From contig NZ_JAUJUJ010000003.1 in the NCBI RefSeq assembly GCF_030711595.1, positions 103,992-167,991 of the forward strand: 64,000 bases of DNA, written 5' to 3'. The notes under the pieces were generated by a model. It made no database searches. It was not told where the DNA came from and saw only the letters and a program-made list of their open reading frames with translations. Positions 20,254 to 29,512 of the stretch are shown piece by piece; positions within the stretch are counted from its first letter, which is position 1; each line of letters opens with the position of its first letter. Made by a program: the position numbers and the translations under genes. The stretch is from Stenotrophomonas sp. YIM B06876 (GTDB lineage: Bacteria; Pseudomonadota; Gammaproteobacteria; Xanthomonadales; Xanthomonadaceae).

Positions 20254-20390
20254 TCCAGTTTCCTTTCCGGTTGCGTTGTATGAGTGGTAGAGCCCGGGAT
20301 TGCATGGTGATGGCCGATCCTAGCACCGGCATCTGTGGCGATCCGCAGTGCCCATGTGATCGGTTTTGCAGATCACGGACAGGAAAGAAG

Positions 20391-20530
20391 GGCAGGACAG
20401 CCGTTTTTCACGGCGATGCCGCCGAGCGGTGCCGCACGGGGATGTGCGTCATGAAAAAACGGCAGGACAGCCGTTTTTCACGGCGATGCCGCCGAACGGT
20501 GACGCACATGGATGTGCGTCATGAAAAAGG
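20391..20530. repeat. Tandem duplication of a 70-bp unit
   Basis: Two adjacent 70-bp copies (20391-20460 and 20461-20530) differ at only about six positions. Each contains GGCAGGACAGCCGTTTTTCA, a CGGCGATGCCGCCG palindrome and GATGTGCGTCATGAAAAA. The junction forms a hairpin (next entry). The position, between an effector operon and cstA, suggests a mobile or recombining intergenic element. Confidence 0.85.
20455..20478. terminator. Hairpin at the 70-bp repeat junction
   Basis: AAAAACGGC, loop AGGACA, GCCGTTTTT: a perfect 9-bp stem flanked by A and T runs, so it can act as an intrinsic terminator in either direction. Confidence 0.6.
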
Positions 20531-20551
20531 CGGGGCCAATGGCCCCGCCTT
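20521..20551 (-). terminator. Terminator of the cstA-ybdD operon
   Basis: On the minus strand AAGGCGGGGCC, a three-base loop and GGCCCCGCC run into TTTTTC, about 22 nt after the ybdD stop. Confidence 0.85.
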
Positions 20552-20573
20552 GGGTGCTTCCCAAGCTGTGGAT

Positions 20574-20798
20574 TCAGCAGCAGCGGAAACCGCCTTTGCC
20601 ACCGAACCGTGCCTGCTGACGCTCGCGGAAGAACGTCTTGTAGTCCATTGGAATACGGTCCGGATGTTTTTCGCGGACGTGGCGCACATAGTTGTCGTAG
20701 TCCGGCACGCCGCAGCACAGTCGCGCCGTCTGCACCAGGCGCCGCCAGGTGCGCTTGAACGCCTGGTGCTGGCCGACAGGAACGAGTTCGGTGCTCAT
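20574..20798 (-). CDS. ybdD: YbdD/YjiX family small protein (CstA partner)
   Basis: 74 residues containing [13 protein letters not shown], the core of the YbdD (DUF466) family, and a Cys-Cys end. Members are almost always encoded just after CstA-type peptide or pyruvate transporters and are needed for transport by some of them. The start overlaps the cstA stop by one base (TAATG), so the two are translationally coupled. A terminator follows. Confidence 0.9.
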   Translation of the reverse strand: MSTELVPVGQHQAFKRTWRRLVQTARLCCGVPDYDNYVRHVREKHPDRIPMDYKTFFRERQQARFGGKGGFRCC

Positions 20799-22864
20799 TA
20801 CAGATCCACCTCATGCGGCTTGAGTGCCACGTACGGGGTCTCGCGATCGGTCCGCAGCGGGGACGCATGGGCGGCGATGATCGTCCTGACCGAATACACC
20901 AGCACCGCGAACACCACGAACAGGAACAGCACGGTGAGACCGGCGTTGATGTAGTTGTTGATCATCACCTGCTGCATCTGGTCGAAGCCCTTGGACGGCG
21001 GCAGCAGGTTGCCGGCGGCGATCGCGTCGCGGTACTTGTGCGCCTGGGCCATGAAGCCCACCCCCGGATCGCTGGAGAAGATCTTGATGAAGCCGGCTGC
21101 AGTGGTGCAGATCAGCAGCCAGATGGCTGGCAGCAGTGGCACCCAGGCGTACTTCTCCTTCTTCTGCTTGAACAGCACCACGGTGCACAGCATCAGAGCC
21201 ACACCGGCCAGCATCTGGTTGGCGATGCCGAACAGCGGCCACAACATGTTGATGCCACCCAGCGGGTCAGTCACGCCCTGGTACAGGAAGTAGCCCCACA
21301 GCGCGACACAGCCGCCGGTGGCGATGAAGCTGGCCACCCACGAATCGGTGCGGCGCAGCGCCGGCACGAAGTTGCCCAGCAGGTCCTGCAGCATGAAGCG
21401 GCCCGAACGGGTGCCGGCGTCGACCGCGGTCAGGATGAACAGCGCTTCGAACAGGATCGCGAAGTGGTACCAGAACGCCATCATGCCTTCGCCCGGCAGT
21501 ACCGAATGCAGGATCTGCGCGATACCCACCGCCAGCGTCGGCGCACCGCCGGCCCGCGACAGGATCGAATGCTCGCCAATCTCGGCCGCCGTCGCGTTCA
21601 GTGCATCCGGGGTGATCGCAAAGCCCCAGCTGCTGACGACCTGCGCGGCATGGACCACATCGGTGCCGATGATCGCGGCCGGGCTGTTCATGGCGAAGTA
21701 GACGCCCGGCTCGATGATCGAGGCGGCGACCATGGCCATGATCGCCACGAACGACTCCATCAACATGCCGCCGTAGCCGATGTAGGCGGCGTGGCCTTCA
21801 TTGGCGAGCAGCTTGGGCGTGGTGCCGGAGCTGATCAGCGCATGGAAACCGGAGACCGCGCCGCAGGCGATGGTGATGAACAGGAACGGGAACATGCTGC
21901 CCTTCCACACCGGGCCGGTGCCGTCGGTGAACTGGGTCAGCGCCGGCATCTTCAGCTCCGGCATCACGATCAGGATGCCGATCGCCAGGCCGACAATCGT
22001 GCCGATCTTGAGGAAGGTGGACAGGTAGTCGCGCGGGGCCAGCAACAGCCACACCGGCAATACCGCGGCGACGAAACCGTAGCCGATCAGCATCCAGGTG
22101 ATCTGCACCCCGGTGAAGGTGAACATCGGGCCCAGCACCGGATCGGCGGCGATCTTGCCGCCGTACCAGATCGCGGCAACCAGCAGCAGCAGACCCACGA
22201 CCGAAATCTCGCCGATCTTGCCCGGGCGCACGTAGCGCATATACAGGCCCATCAGAATGGCGATCGGCATCGTCGCGATCACCGTGAACATGCCCCAGGG
22301 GCTGCCCTCCAGTGCCTTGACCACGATCATCGCCAGCACCGCCAGGATGATGATCATGATCATGAAGACACCGAACAACGCGATGGTGCCGGGCACCTGG
22401 CCCATTTCCTCGCGCACCAGATCGCCGAGCGAACGCCCGTTGCGACGGGTGGAGATGAACAGGATCATGAAATCCTGCACCGCACCGGCCAGCACCACGC
22501 CGGCAATCAGCCACAGCGTGCCGGGCAGGTAGCCCATCTGTGCGGCCAGCACCGGGCCGACCAGCGGGCCGGCGCCAGCGATGGCGGCGAAGTGGTGGCC
22601 GAACAATACGTGCTTGTTGGTCGGCACATAGTCCAGACCATCGTTGTGGATGACCGCCGGCGTGGCGCGGGTCGGATCGACCCCAAGCACCTTGTTGGCG
22701 ATGAACAGGCCGTAATAGCGGAACGCCACCAGGTAAATCGAAACCGCCGCGGCGACGATCCACAGCGCATTGATATTTTCGCCGCGGCGCAGGGCCACCA
22801 CGCCCAGGCATCCTGCGCCGAGGATGGACAGCAACGCCCAGCCGACTTTTGAAAAACCTTTCAT
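20798..22864 (-). CDS. cstA: CstA family carbon starvation transporter (peptide/pyruvate)
   Basis: 688 residues with many membrane helices. Conserved CstA elements include the [16 protein letters not shown] segment near residue 80 and [14 protein letters not shown] in the middle. E. coli relatives import peptides (CstA) or pyruvate (BtsT) with protons. The start is ATG 22864, with GTGAGG 7 nt before it; GTG 22876 would add four residues. The operon is cstA-ybdD. The distinction between peptide and pyruvate cannot be made from sequence reading. Confidence 0.93.
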   Translation of the reverse strand: MKGFSKVGWALLSILGAGCLGVVALRRGENINALWIVAAAVSIYLVAFRYYGLFIANKVLGVDPTRATPAVIHNDGLDYVPTNKHVLFGHHFAAIAGAGPLVGPVLAAQMGYLPGTLWLIAGVVLAGAVQDFMILFISTRRNGRSLGDLVREEMGQVPGTIALFGVFMIMIIILAVLAMIVVKALEGSPWGMFTVIATMPIAILMGLYMRYVRPGKIGEISVVGLLLLVAAIWYGGKIAADPVLGPMFTFTGVQITWMLIGYGFVAAVLPVWLLLAPRDYLSTFLKIGTIVGLAIGILIVMPELKMPALTQFTDGTGPVWKGSMFPFLFITIACGAVSGFHALISSGTTPKLLANEGHAAYIGYGGMLMESFVAIMAMVAASIIEPGVYFAMNSPAAIIGTDVVHAAQVVSSWGFAITPDALNATAAEIGEHSILSRAGGAPTLAVGIAQILHSVLPGEGMMAFWYHFAILFEALFILTAVDAGTRSGRFMLQDLLGNFVPALRRTDSWVASFIATGGCVALWGYFLYQGVTDPLGGINMLWPLFGIANQMLAGVALMLCTVVLFKQKKEKYAWVPLLPAIWLLICTTAAGFIKIFSSDPGVGFMAQAHKYRDAIAAGNLLPPSKGFDQMQQVMINNYINAGLTVLFLFVVFAVLVYSVRTIIAAHASPLRTDRETPYVALKPHEVDL

Positions 22865-23099
22865 GAGAAGCCTCACCCTGAGATCGTCTTAAGAGTCCTC
22901 CCATGCGCGGCAGGGGTCAACGTGTACGGCAAGTGAAGCAGATGCGACTTTGGTCGTAGTTTGCACATGCAAAACACGCTGACTGGCCGCTGCACATAAC
23001 GCCGTCCGTGCCGGCCGCTGGAACAATCGGTTGCGCCGGTGGCCGTTGGCGCCGGCGCCGGGGACACCCATTGTCTGAGCAGTCCAGGAGAACCTGCCC

Positions 23100-23951
23100 A
23101 TGAGCAACGCAAATCACACCCGCGTGGTGCGCACGATCCGCGGCATGCCGACGTCCGACGGTGCCGGCGTGCGCCTGACCCGCGTGATCGGGACGTCCGA
23201 ACTGCCGGATCTGGATCCGTTCCTGATGCTCGACGAGTTCGGCACCGACCAGCCGGAGGACTATCTTGCCGGTTTCCCGAGCCATCCCCATCGGGGTTTT
23301 GAAACCGTCACCTACATGCTCGACGGACGGATGAGGCACAAGGACAACCACGGCAATGAGGGCTTGCTCACGCCGGGCAGCGTGCAATGGATGACCGCCG
23401 GCCGCGGCCTGGTGCATTCGGAAATGCCGGAACAGGAGTCCGGCCGCATGCGCGGTTTCCAGCTGTGGGTGAACCTGCCGGGGCGCGAGAAAATGACCGC
23501 GCCCCGGTACCAGGAGTTCGCGCCCGAGCGCATTCCGACGGCCAGCCCGGTGCCGGGCGTCAGCGTGAAGGTGATCGCCGGCCAGGTGGGCGAGGTGGTC
23601 GGGCCGATCGTGCAGCCGGCCACCGATCCGCTGTATCTGGATATCGCGCTGCAGCCGCGGGTGCGCTGGCATTACACGTTGCCGCAAGGCCACAACGCCT
23701 TCGCCTATGTGTTTGAAGGGACCGCGCAGGTGGGCGAGGGGGCGGACGCGCGCATGCTGGCGACCCATGAGCTGGGCGTTCTGGGGGGCGGTGCACTGCT
23801 GCAGCTGGGTGCGGGCGAACACGGCGCGCGGCTGCTGCTGGTGGCCGGGCGTCCGCTGCGCGAGCCGGTGGCCCGGCATGGGCCGTTTGTGATGAATACC
23901 CGCGAGCAGCTGATGCAGGCGTTTGTCGACTACCAGGAAGGGCGCTTCTGA
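23100..23951 (+). CDS. Pirin family protein
   Basis: 283 residues, two cupin domains. Metal-site residues are seen in FPSHPHRGFETVTYML and in GLVHSEMPEQ, the pirin pattern. Bacterial pirins include quercetinase-like dioxygenases and proteins that affect pyruvate metabolism; the activity here is unknown. The ATG follows CCAGGAGAA. A second pirin is encoded at 25488-26348 and is clearly different in sequence. Confidence 0.9.
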   Translation: MSNANHTRVVRTIRGMPTSDGAGVRLTRVIGTSELPDLDPFLMLDEFGTDQPEDYLAGFPSHPHRGFETVTYMLDGRMRHKDNHGNEGLLTPGSVQWMTAGRGLVHSEMPEQESGRMRGFQLWVNLPGREKMTAPRYQEFAPERIPTASPVPGVSVKVIAGQVGEVVGPIVQPATDPLYLDIALQPRVRWHYTLPQGHNAFAYVFEGTAQVGEGADARMLATHELGVLGGGALLQLGAGEHGARLLLVAGRPLREPVARHGPFVMNTREQLMQAFVDYQEGRF

Positions 23952-23960
23952 CCGTGCTGC

Positions 23961-23988
23961 CCCCGGATTGCCAGTCGGCAACCCGGGG
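23961..23988. terminator. Dyad between convergent genes
   Basis: CCCCGG.TTGCC and GGCAA.CCGGGG arms around AGTC, with one internal mismatch. There is no T run, so termination is only possible. Confidence 0.35.
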
Positions 23989-23992
23989 TCGG

Positions 23993-24454
23993 TCAGTTGC
24001 TTCCAGCCAGCGCCGACGGATTGAGGTGCATGCTCTGGGTCAGCCCCTGCATCAGGCCCAGCTCGCTGCTGTCGGCCGCATCGATCCAGATCTGCGCATA
24101 GCGTTTCTTGTCCAGCTTGACCACGGTGATGCGTCGCGACTCCAGGCCAGGCAGGTCGCGGCCGCCCATGTCCAGCCGGTACCAGTACAGCGGTTCCCCG
24201 GCAAAGCCACCTTTTTCCGCGCGCAGCGGGCGGTTCAACGGCAGGTCCGGATTGCGCGAGCCCAGCATCATGTTCAACACCGCGCGGCCATCGTCGGTGG
24301 TCGCCTTGCAGACGATGAAATCGCTCTGCACCTGCGCTTCCCAGTGCAGGTTCGCGTTGGCCGGCAAGGACGGGCAACCGGCGGCTGGCTCGGCCAGCGC
24401 AGCAGGGCTGGCCAATGCCAGCAAAAGGCCGGAAAAAACACTTGCAGTCTTCAC
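23993..24454 (-). CDS. Exported protein of unknown function
   Basis: 153 residues from GTG 24454, chosen because GGGGGAA lies just upstream and a signal peptide follows at once (hydrophobic SVFSGLLLALASPA, cleavage near ALAEP). An open extension to 24580 lacks coding character. The mature part has two Cys residues that could pair (AGCPSLP and IVCKATT), a GSRNPDLPLNRPLRAEKGG segment and a YRLDMGGRDLP segment. I do not recognise the family. It looks like a small periplasmic protein with one disulfide. Confidence 0.65.
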   Translation of the reverse strand: MKTASVFSGLLLALASPAALAEPAAGCPSLPANANLHWEAQVQSDFIVCKATTDDGRAVLNMMLGSRNPDLPLNRPLRAEKGGFAGEPLYWYRLDMGGRDLPGLESRRITVVKLDKKRYAQIWIDAADSSELGLMQGLTQSMHLNPSALAGSN

Positions 24455-24663
24455 GTCACATTCCCCCCAGAAGGAGCCGGCACGGACAGGCCCGGCGGAA
24501 TCGTGTGCATTGTTCGGAAGCCAGCGCATTGCCCCGCAGGCCGGTGGTATCCATGGCCTGACCCGCGCATCCCCATGCACGTCTACGGTGGACCCACCCT
24601 ATTACAAAGCCGGGCCGGCTTACAAATCGCTGGAGCGGTTGTGGCCGCCGCCGCGGTGCATGG

Positions 24664-25386
24664 TCAATGCGGTTCGTGGCCGATCCACTTGTAGGCGATA
24701 CCGCCGATCATGCCGCCCAGGATCGGCGCCAGCCAGAACAGCCACAGCTGGCCCAGCGCGCCGCTGCCGGCAAATATCGCCACCGCGGTGGAGCGGGCCG
24801 GGTTGACCGAGGTATTGCTCACCGGAATGCTGATCAGGTGGATCAGGGTCAGCGCCAGCCCGATCGCAAGGGGCGCAAACCCGGTGGGCGCGCGGCCGTG
24901 GGTGGAGCCCATGATCACCATCAGGAAAAACGCGGTCAGCACCACTTCGCACAGGAACGCGGCGGCCATGCTGTAACCGCCCGGTGACAGTGCGCCATAG
25001 CCGTTGCTGGCAAAGGTGCCGGCATGACTGCTGTCGATCACGAAACCGGCATTGCCTTGCGCGATCTGCAGCAGGATGAACGCCGCAGCGAAGCCGCCCA
25101 GCAACTGGGCCACGATGTAGGGCAGCAGGTCCTTGCCGGCAAAGCGGCCGCCGGCCCACAGCCCGATGCTCACTGCCGGATTGAAGTGCGCCCCGGAGAT
25201 ATGGCCGAAGGCATAGGCGCCGGTCAGCACGGTCAGGCCGAACGCCAGCGCCACACCCATGAAGCCAATGCCCAGCGGATTGCCCGTACCGCCGAAATTG
25301 GCGGCCAGCACCGCGCTGCCACACCCGCCCATAACCAGATAGAAGGTACCGATGAACTCGGCCGCAACGCGTTTGCCCATGCCCAT
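24664..25386 (-). CDS. aqpZ: Aquaporin Z
   Basis: 240 residues, six membrane segments and both NPA loops: [10 protein letters not shown] near residue 65 and SVNPARS near 190. The narrow loop sequences and [14 protein letters not shown] start fit the water-specific AqpZ group rather than GlpF. Two in-frame ATG codons (25386 and 25380) could start it; no strong ribosome site separates them. Confidence 0.94.
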   Translation of the reverse strand: MGMGKRVAAEFIGTFYLVMGGCGSAVLAANFGGTGNPLGIGFMGVALAFGLTVLTGAYAFGHISGAHFNPAVSIGLWAGGRFAGKDLLPYIVAQLLGGFAAAFILLQIAQGNAGFVIDSSHAGTFASNGYGALSPGGYSMAAAFLCEVVLTAFFLMVIMGSTHGRAPTGFAPLAIGLALTLIHLISIPVSNTSVNPARSTAVAIFAGSGALGQLWLFWLAPILGGMIGGIAYKWIGHEPH

Positions 25387-25487
25387 GTCTGCGCTTTCGT
25401 GGATAACCCGGAACGGGTGTCCGGCAAACGTAAACGAGGCCGTGGGTGGCGGTGTGATCAGTGCGTGAACGCTGCTGCCACGAATAC

Positions 25488-26348
25488 TCAGGGCGGCAGT
25501 GGAATGAATTCCTGGTCATCGCCGGGGATGGTGCCAAAACGCCCTTGCCGCCAATCGTCCTTGGCCTGCTCAATCCGCTCCTTGGAGCTGGAGACGAAGT
25601 TCCACCACAGGTGGCGGTGGCCATCGAGCGGCTCGCCGCCCATCAGCATCGCCTTGACAGGGGTTTTGGCGCGCAGGCGCCCGCGCACCTGCGGTTCGGG
25701 GATCACCAAGTGCCGGGCGGGGATGTCGACCCCGTCCAGCTGCGCCTCGCCTTCGAGCAGGTACAGCGCGCGCTCGGCATGGCCGGCATCCAGATCGATT
25801 TCGGCGCCCGCGTCCAGATCGAGGGCGACATTGAGGGTGTCGGCAAACACCTTCACCGGCGACTCCTCGCCATAGGCGCGGCCGGCGATCACCCGCAGCA
25901 AGGCGCCATCGCGCTGTTGCCGCGGCAGCTGTTCGGCACTGAAATGGTAGAACGCCGGATCGGTTTCCTCGTGCGACCTGGGCAGCGCCACCCAGGTCTG
26001 CATGCCATGCAGCGGATGTTCGTGTGCGCGCTCGCCCGGCGGAGTGCGCTCGGAATGGGCGATGCCGCGGCCGGCGGTCATCCAGTTCACATCGCCAGGA
26101 CGGATCACCTGGTTCGACCCCAGGGTGTCGCGGTGGCCGATTTGCCCGGACCACAGGAAGGTGACCGTGGCCAGGCCGATGTGCGGATGCGGGCGCACGT
26201 CGATGCCGCGGCCGGGTTCGAAGATCGCCGGCCCCATGTGGTCGACAAACACGAACGGGCCCACGCTGCGCGCCTGCAGCGACGGCACCGCACGCCGCAC
26301 CTGGAAGCCGCCAAGATCATGGATGCGGGGGGCAATGAGGGTAGCCAT
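25488..26348 (-). CDS. Pirin family protein (second copy type)
   Basis: 286 residues, bicupin. The conserved [15 protein letters not shown] and [11 protein letters not shown] segments hold the metal-binding histidines. The start ATG 26348 is followed by [15 protein letters not shown], a typical pirin N-terminus; the frame stays open much further upstream but that part is low-quality and Arg/Pro-rich. The C-terminus [18 protein letters not shown] is shared by quercetinase-like pirins. It ends 101 nt before aqpZ on the same strand. Function unknown. Confidence 0.88.
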   Translation of the reverse strand: MATLIAPRIHDLGGFQVRRAVPSLQARSVGPFVFVDHMGPAIFEPGRGIDVRPHPHIGLATVTFLWSGQIGHRDTLGSNQVIRPGDVNWMTAGRGIAHSERTPPGERAHEHPLHGMQTWVALPRSHEETDPAFYHFSAEQLPRQQRDGALLRVIAGRAYGEESPVKVFADTLNVALDLDAGAEIDLDAGHAERALYLLEGEAQLDGVDIPARHLVIPEPQVRGRLRAKTPVKAMLMGGEPLDGHRHLWWNFVSSSKERIEQAKDDWRQGRFGTIPGDDQEFIPLPP

Positions 26349-26689
26349 CGCGGGGTCTCCATAATTGTTCAAATGCCAGCATCGCACGGCCGATCGGATC
26401 CGGCGGCGCCACGGCGGCAACGGACCGTTTCCGGCAGCGGTTTCGTGCGGCCGGCCGGGGAGGGCGGCCGTGGTACCGCGCGGTGCGGGCGCGTCCCGGT
26501 CGATTCCGGCCCGCCTGCCGGGGCCGGCGGTACCGGCAAAACCCTCTTTCCGCCCCCCCCTGGCCGCAAATGATTGCCCCAATGGCCGCGCTGCCCGTGC
26601 CATCGCCGGAAGCGCGAGCGCCCGGCCCGGTCCACCCGGCTGCTGCGTGTTTGCCGAGGCGGGCGGCCGGGCGGCGGTGTCGATAGGGC

Positions 26690-26695
26690 TACAAT
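26690..26695 (+). promoter_or_regulatory. Candidate -10 box for gpmA
   Basis: TACAAT 35 nt before the gpmA start codon; no clear -35 hexamer. Confidence 0.4.
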
Positions 26696-26729
26696 CCGGG
26701 TCCGCTTTTCCCCCATCCGGAGACTCGCA

Positions 26730-27479
26730 GTGACCCGTAGACTCGTACTGTTGCGCCATGGCCAGAGCCAGTGGAACCTCGACAACCGTTTCACCGGCTG
26801 GGTGGACGTGGACCTGACCGAGCAGGGCCGCCGCGAGGCCATCGCCGCCGGGCAGATGATGCGCGAGGAAGGGCTGCAGTTCGATGTCGCCCACACCTCG
26901 GTGCTCAAGCGCGCGATCCTCACCTTGCAGGGCGCGCTGACCGCGATGGATCAGGACTGGCTGCCGGTGCACAAAAGCTGGCGTCTCAACGAGCGTCATT
27001 ACGGCGGGCTGCAGGGCCTGGACAAGGCTGAAACCGCCGCCAGGCACGGCGAGGACCAGGTCAAGGTCTGGCGCCGCTCCTACGATATCCCGCCGCCGCC
27101 GATGGATCTGGCCGATCCCGGCCATCCGCTGCACGACCGCCGCTATGCCAGCCTGGACGGCAACGCCTTGCCGGCCACCGAATCGCTGGCCACCACGCTG
27201 GAGCGCGTGCTGCCGTACTGGTTTGATGCCATTGCCCCGCAGCTCAAGGACGGCAGGACGGTACTGGTCACCGCCCACGGCAACTCGCTGCGCGCGCTGT
27301 ACAAGTACCTCAACAACGTCTCCCGCGAAGAAATCCTCGAGCTCAACATTCCCACCGGCATCCCGCTGCTGTTTGAGTTGAACAATGACCTGACGGTGAA
27401 GTCGTTCCGCTACCTCGGCGATCCGGAGGCGGCCAGAAAGGCGGCCGAAGCCGTGGCCAACCAGGGCAAGGCGAAGTAG
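26730..27479 (+). CDS. gpmA: 2,3-bisphosphoglycerate-dependent phosphoglycerate mutase
   Basis: 249 residues, starting at GTG 26730 after CCGGAGA. The phosphohistidine motif [10 protein letters not shown] is at residues 7-16, the KRAILT segment follows near 60, ERHYGGLQG near 90, and the second active-site histidine is in TAHGNSLRA near 185. It interconverts 3- and 2-phosphoglycerate in glycolysis in the cytosol. Length and motifs are standard. It is closed by a terminator. Confidence 0.96.
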   Translation: MTRRLVLLRHGQSQWNLDNRFTGWVDVDLTEQGRREAIAAGQMMREEGLQFDVAHTSVLKRAILTLQGALTAMDQDWLPVHKSWRLNERHYGGLQGLDKAETAARHGEDQVKVWRRSYDIPPPPMDLADPGHPLHDRRYASLDGNALPATESLATTLERVLPYWFDAIAPQLKDGRTVLVTAHGNSLRALYKYLNNVSREEILELNIPTGIPLLFELNNDLTVKSFRYLGDPEAARKAAEAVANQGKAK

Positions 27480-27525
27480 GCCGGCAATCGGGTTGATCTG
27501 GAAAATCTGATTCGATACAGGACGG

Positions 27526-27553
27526 AGCCCGGCGAAAGCCGGGTTCTGTTTTT
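27526..27553 (+). terminator. Intrinsic terminator after gpmA
   Basis: AGCCCGGC, loop GAAA, GCCGGGTT, then CTGTTTTT. Confidence 0.85.
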
Positions 27554-27572
27554 GGCAGGCCAGCAGCAGACC

Positions 27573-27686
27573 TCAGCCCCCGGCCCTGGCTGCCGCGCGG
27601 GTTTCAACGTTGCGCCCAGAGCCCGTAGAAGCGCCATCGATCAGGAAATCACTCCCGGTGATGAAGCCGCCTTCCGGCCCCGTCAT
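27573..27686 (-). pseudogene. C-terminal remnant of a short-chain dehydrogenase (SDR)
   Basis: A 37-codon frame starting four bases after the alcohol dehydrogenase stop. It contains GPEGGFITGSDFLIDGA, the closing segment of classical SDR oxidoreductases (ITG.D..IDGG). The catalytic Ser/Tyr/Lys region and the Rossmann part are missing. It is probably what is left of an SDR gene once in this operon. Confidence 0.55.
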
Positions 27687-27689
27687 CAG

Positions 27690-28706
27690 TCACACCCGCA
27701 ACAGGGTCTTGATTGCCCGGCGCTCGTCCATCGCCTTGTAGCCTTCGGCGACATCGGCGAGGGGCAACTCCAGGTCGAACACCTTGCCCGGATGGATGCT
27801 GCCGGTGAGCACGCGCTCGATCAGGTCCGGCAGGAAGCGACGCACCGGCGCCGGGCCGCCGAGCATGCGGCGCTGGGAAAAGAACAGCTTCTGGCCATCG
27901 AAGGTCACGCCATGCGGGACACCGACATAACCGATGCTGCCGCCCGGACGACATGCGCCCATCGCTTGCTGCATCGATTCCTGCATGCCGACGCATTCCA
28001 GCACCGAGTCCGCGCCCACGCCGTGGGTGAGCTGCATGATCCGGTCGATGCCCGCGTCGCCGCGCTCGGCGACCAGATCGGTGGCGCCGAACTCGCGGGC
28101 CAGCGCCTGCCGCGACGCGTGACGACTCATCGCGATGATCCGCTCCGCGCCCATCTGGCTTGCCGCCAACACGCCCATCAGACCCACCGCGCCATCGCCC
28201 ACGACCACCACGGTGCCACCTGGACGAACGTTCGCGGCGTCGGCGGCGTACCAGCCCGTGCCCAGGACATCGGATACCGCCAGCAGATGGGGAATCCGCT
28301 CGTGACCGGGGATTTCCTGCGTGGCCACCAGCGTGCCGTCGGCCAGCGGAACGCGGGCATACGGGGCCTGCGCGCCGCGCATGAACTCGCCCTGCGCGCA
28401 GGACGACTGGAAACCGAAGCCGCAATGCGGGCAGGTGTTGTCGGAAATGCAGAACGACCCCACGACGAACTGGCCGGGCTTGATGGTCCGCACTTCGGCG
28501 CCGACTTCGACGACCACGCCGCAGTATTCGTGGCCCATGTGCAGGGGACCTGTCTGCGGCTGCAGGCCGCGGTAGGGCCACAGGTCGGACCCGCAGATGC
28601 AGGTGGCCGACAGCCGGATGAGGGCATCGGTCGGCTTTTCGATTATCGGGTCGGCGACCTGCTCGAGGCGGACGTCGCCGGGGCCGTGCAAGACGGTGGC
28701 AAGCAT
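27690..28706 (-). CDS. Zinc-dependent alcohol dehydrogenase family protein
   Basis: A medium-chain dehydrogenase of 338 residues. Catalytic zinc ligands are in CICGSDLWPYRG (about residue 37) and GHEYCG (about 58), and a Cys cluster (CPHCGFGFQSSC) replaces the usual four-Cys structural-zinc loop in part. The nucleotide-binding loop is VVVGDGAVGLMG near 170. It resembles the NAD(P)-dependent alcohol or aldehyde reductases often found beside cupins. The cupin gene ends 24 nt upstream, so the two form an operon. Substrate unknown. Confidence 0.88.
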   Translation of the reverse strand: MLATVLHGPGDVRLEQVADPIIEKPTDALIRLSATCICGSDLWPYRGLQPQTGPLHMGHEYCGVVVEVGAEVRTIKPGQFVVGSFCISDNTCPHCGFGFQSSCAQGEFMRGAQAPYARVPLADGTLVATQEIPGHERIPHLLAVSDVLGTGWYAADAANVRPGGTVVVVGDGAVGLMGVLAASQMGAERIIAMSRHASRQALAREFGATDLVAERGDAGIDRIMQLTHGVGADSVLECVGMQESMQQAMGACRPGGSIGYVGVPHGVTFDGQKLFFSQRRMLGGPAPVRRFLPDLIERVLTGSIHPGKVFDLELPLADVAEGYKAMDERRAIKTLLRV

Positions 28707-28730
28707 GGGAAGACTCCTTTGCCGGGGGGA

Positions 28731-29141
28731 TCAGGGGGCGGATGGACCCGCGTTGTACGTTTCGTCGCCGACCTTCTCCATCCAGTGGACAGCGCTGCCG
28801 TCGACCGCTTCCTGCACGGCGATATGGGTCATCGCCGTGGTGGGCGTGGCGCCGTGCCAGTGCCGGTGACCCGGCGGGCAGACAATGATGTCGCCGGCGT
28901 TGATCTCGACGATCGGGCTGCCCTCGCACTGGGTCCAGCCCTTGCCGGCGGTGACGATGAGCACCTGTCCGCGCGGATGGGTGTGCCAGGCGCTGCGCGC
29001 ACCCGGTTCGAAGCTGACGAGGACGCCGGAGATCGTCGCCTCACCCGTCCCCTTGAAAGGCATGTCGATGCGGACATTGCCGGTGAAGTGGTCCGGCGGA
29101 CCCTTCGCGGAAGGAAGGCTGCCGTTGCGGATCAGGTCCAT
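28731..29141 (-). CDS. Cupin domain protein
   Basis: 136 residues. The cupin motifs are [19 protein letters not shown] (about residues 49-67) and the [16 protein letters not shown] region, giving three likely metal-binding histidines. It matches small carboxymuconolactone-associated cupins that accompany dehydrogenases. The start ATG 29141 follows CAGGAGAA. It is first in an operon with the alcohol dehydrogenase; role unknown. Confidence 0.85.
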   Translation of the reverse strand: MDLIRNGSLPSAKGPPDHFTGNVRIDMPFKGTGEATISGVLVSFEPGARSAWHTHPRGQVLIVTAGKGWTQCEGSPIVEINAGDIIVCPPGHRHWHGATPTTAMTHIAVQEAVDGSAVHWMEKVGDETYNAGPSAP

Positions 29142-29512
29142 GGGATTCTCCTGTGGATAGGACCGGCATCCCGATGGACGCCAACGATGCAAGATCGATG
29201 CTGCGACGCTTCAGGTATCGACGGGGTGATTGGCTGACGCCGGGACTGCCCCGAACTTCCCGCACCGCAGTCCGCGCCAGCTGGACAATGAGGTCGGACA
29301 GGCTGTCCGGGGCCACCTGCCGACCTGCGAACGGTTCGCCCTTGCGGGTCAGCCGGAGATGCCAGGACAACGCAGTCACCAGCAGTCACCAGCAGCCACC
29401 GCCCGCCTTTACGCTGCCGGTCCAGGCGCCGCGCTACAGGAATGAAGCGGCGCAGCGAAGTGATACCCGCAGGCGGCCGCTGCCGATGTTCCGGCAACGC
29501 ATTCCCGCGACG
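29142..29512. other. Intergenic stretch without a recognisable gene
   Basis: 371 bp between the cupin gene and the phosphoketolase stop. It holds a short tandem repeat at 29372-29400 (GCAGTCACCA twice, then a diverged copy). A minus-strand frame beginning at 29379 with MTALSWHLRLTRKGEPFAG is open into the cupin gene, but I do not recognise it and it is probably not coding. Confidence 0.5.

Noticed and set aside
20813..22852. 679-codon frame opposite cstA
   Set aside because: Mirror of cstA codon bias; product is a His/Asp/Gln-rich string with no domain.
25488..27278. 596-codon reading of the second pirin
   Set aside because: Upstream half is antisense to gpmA and its promoter; the pirin N-terminus begins at ATG 26348.
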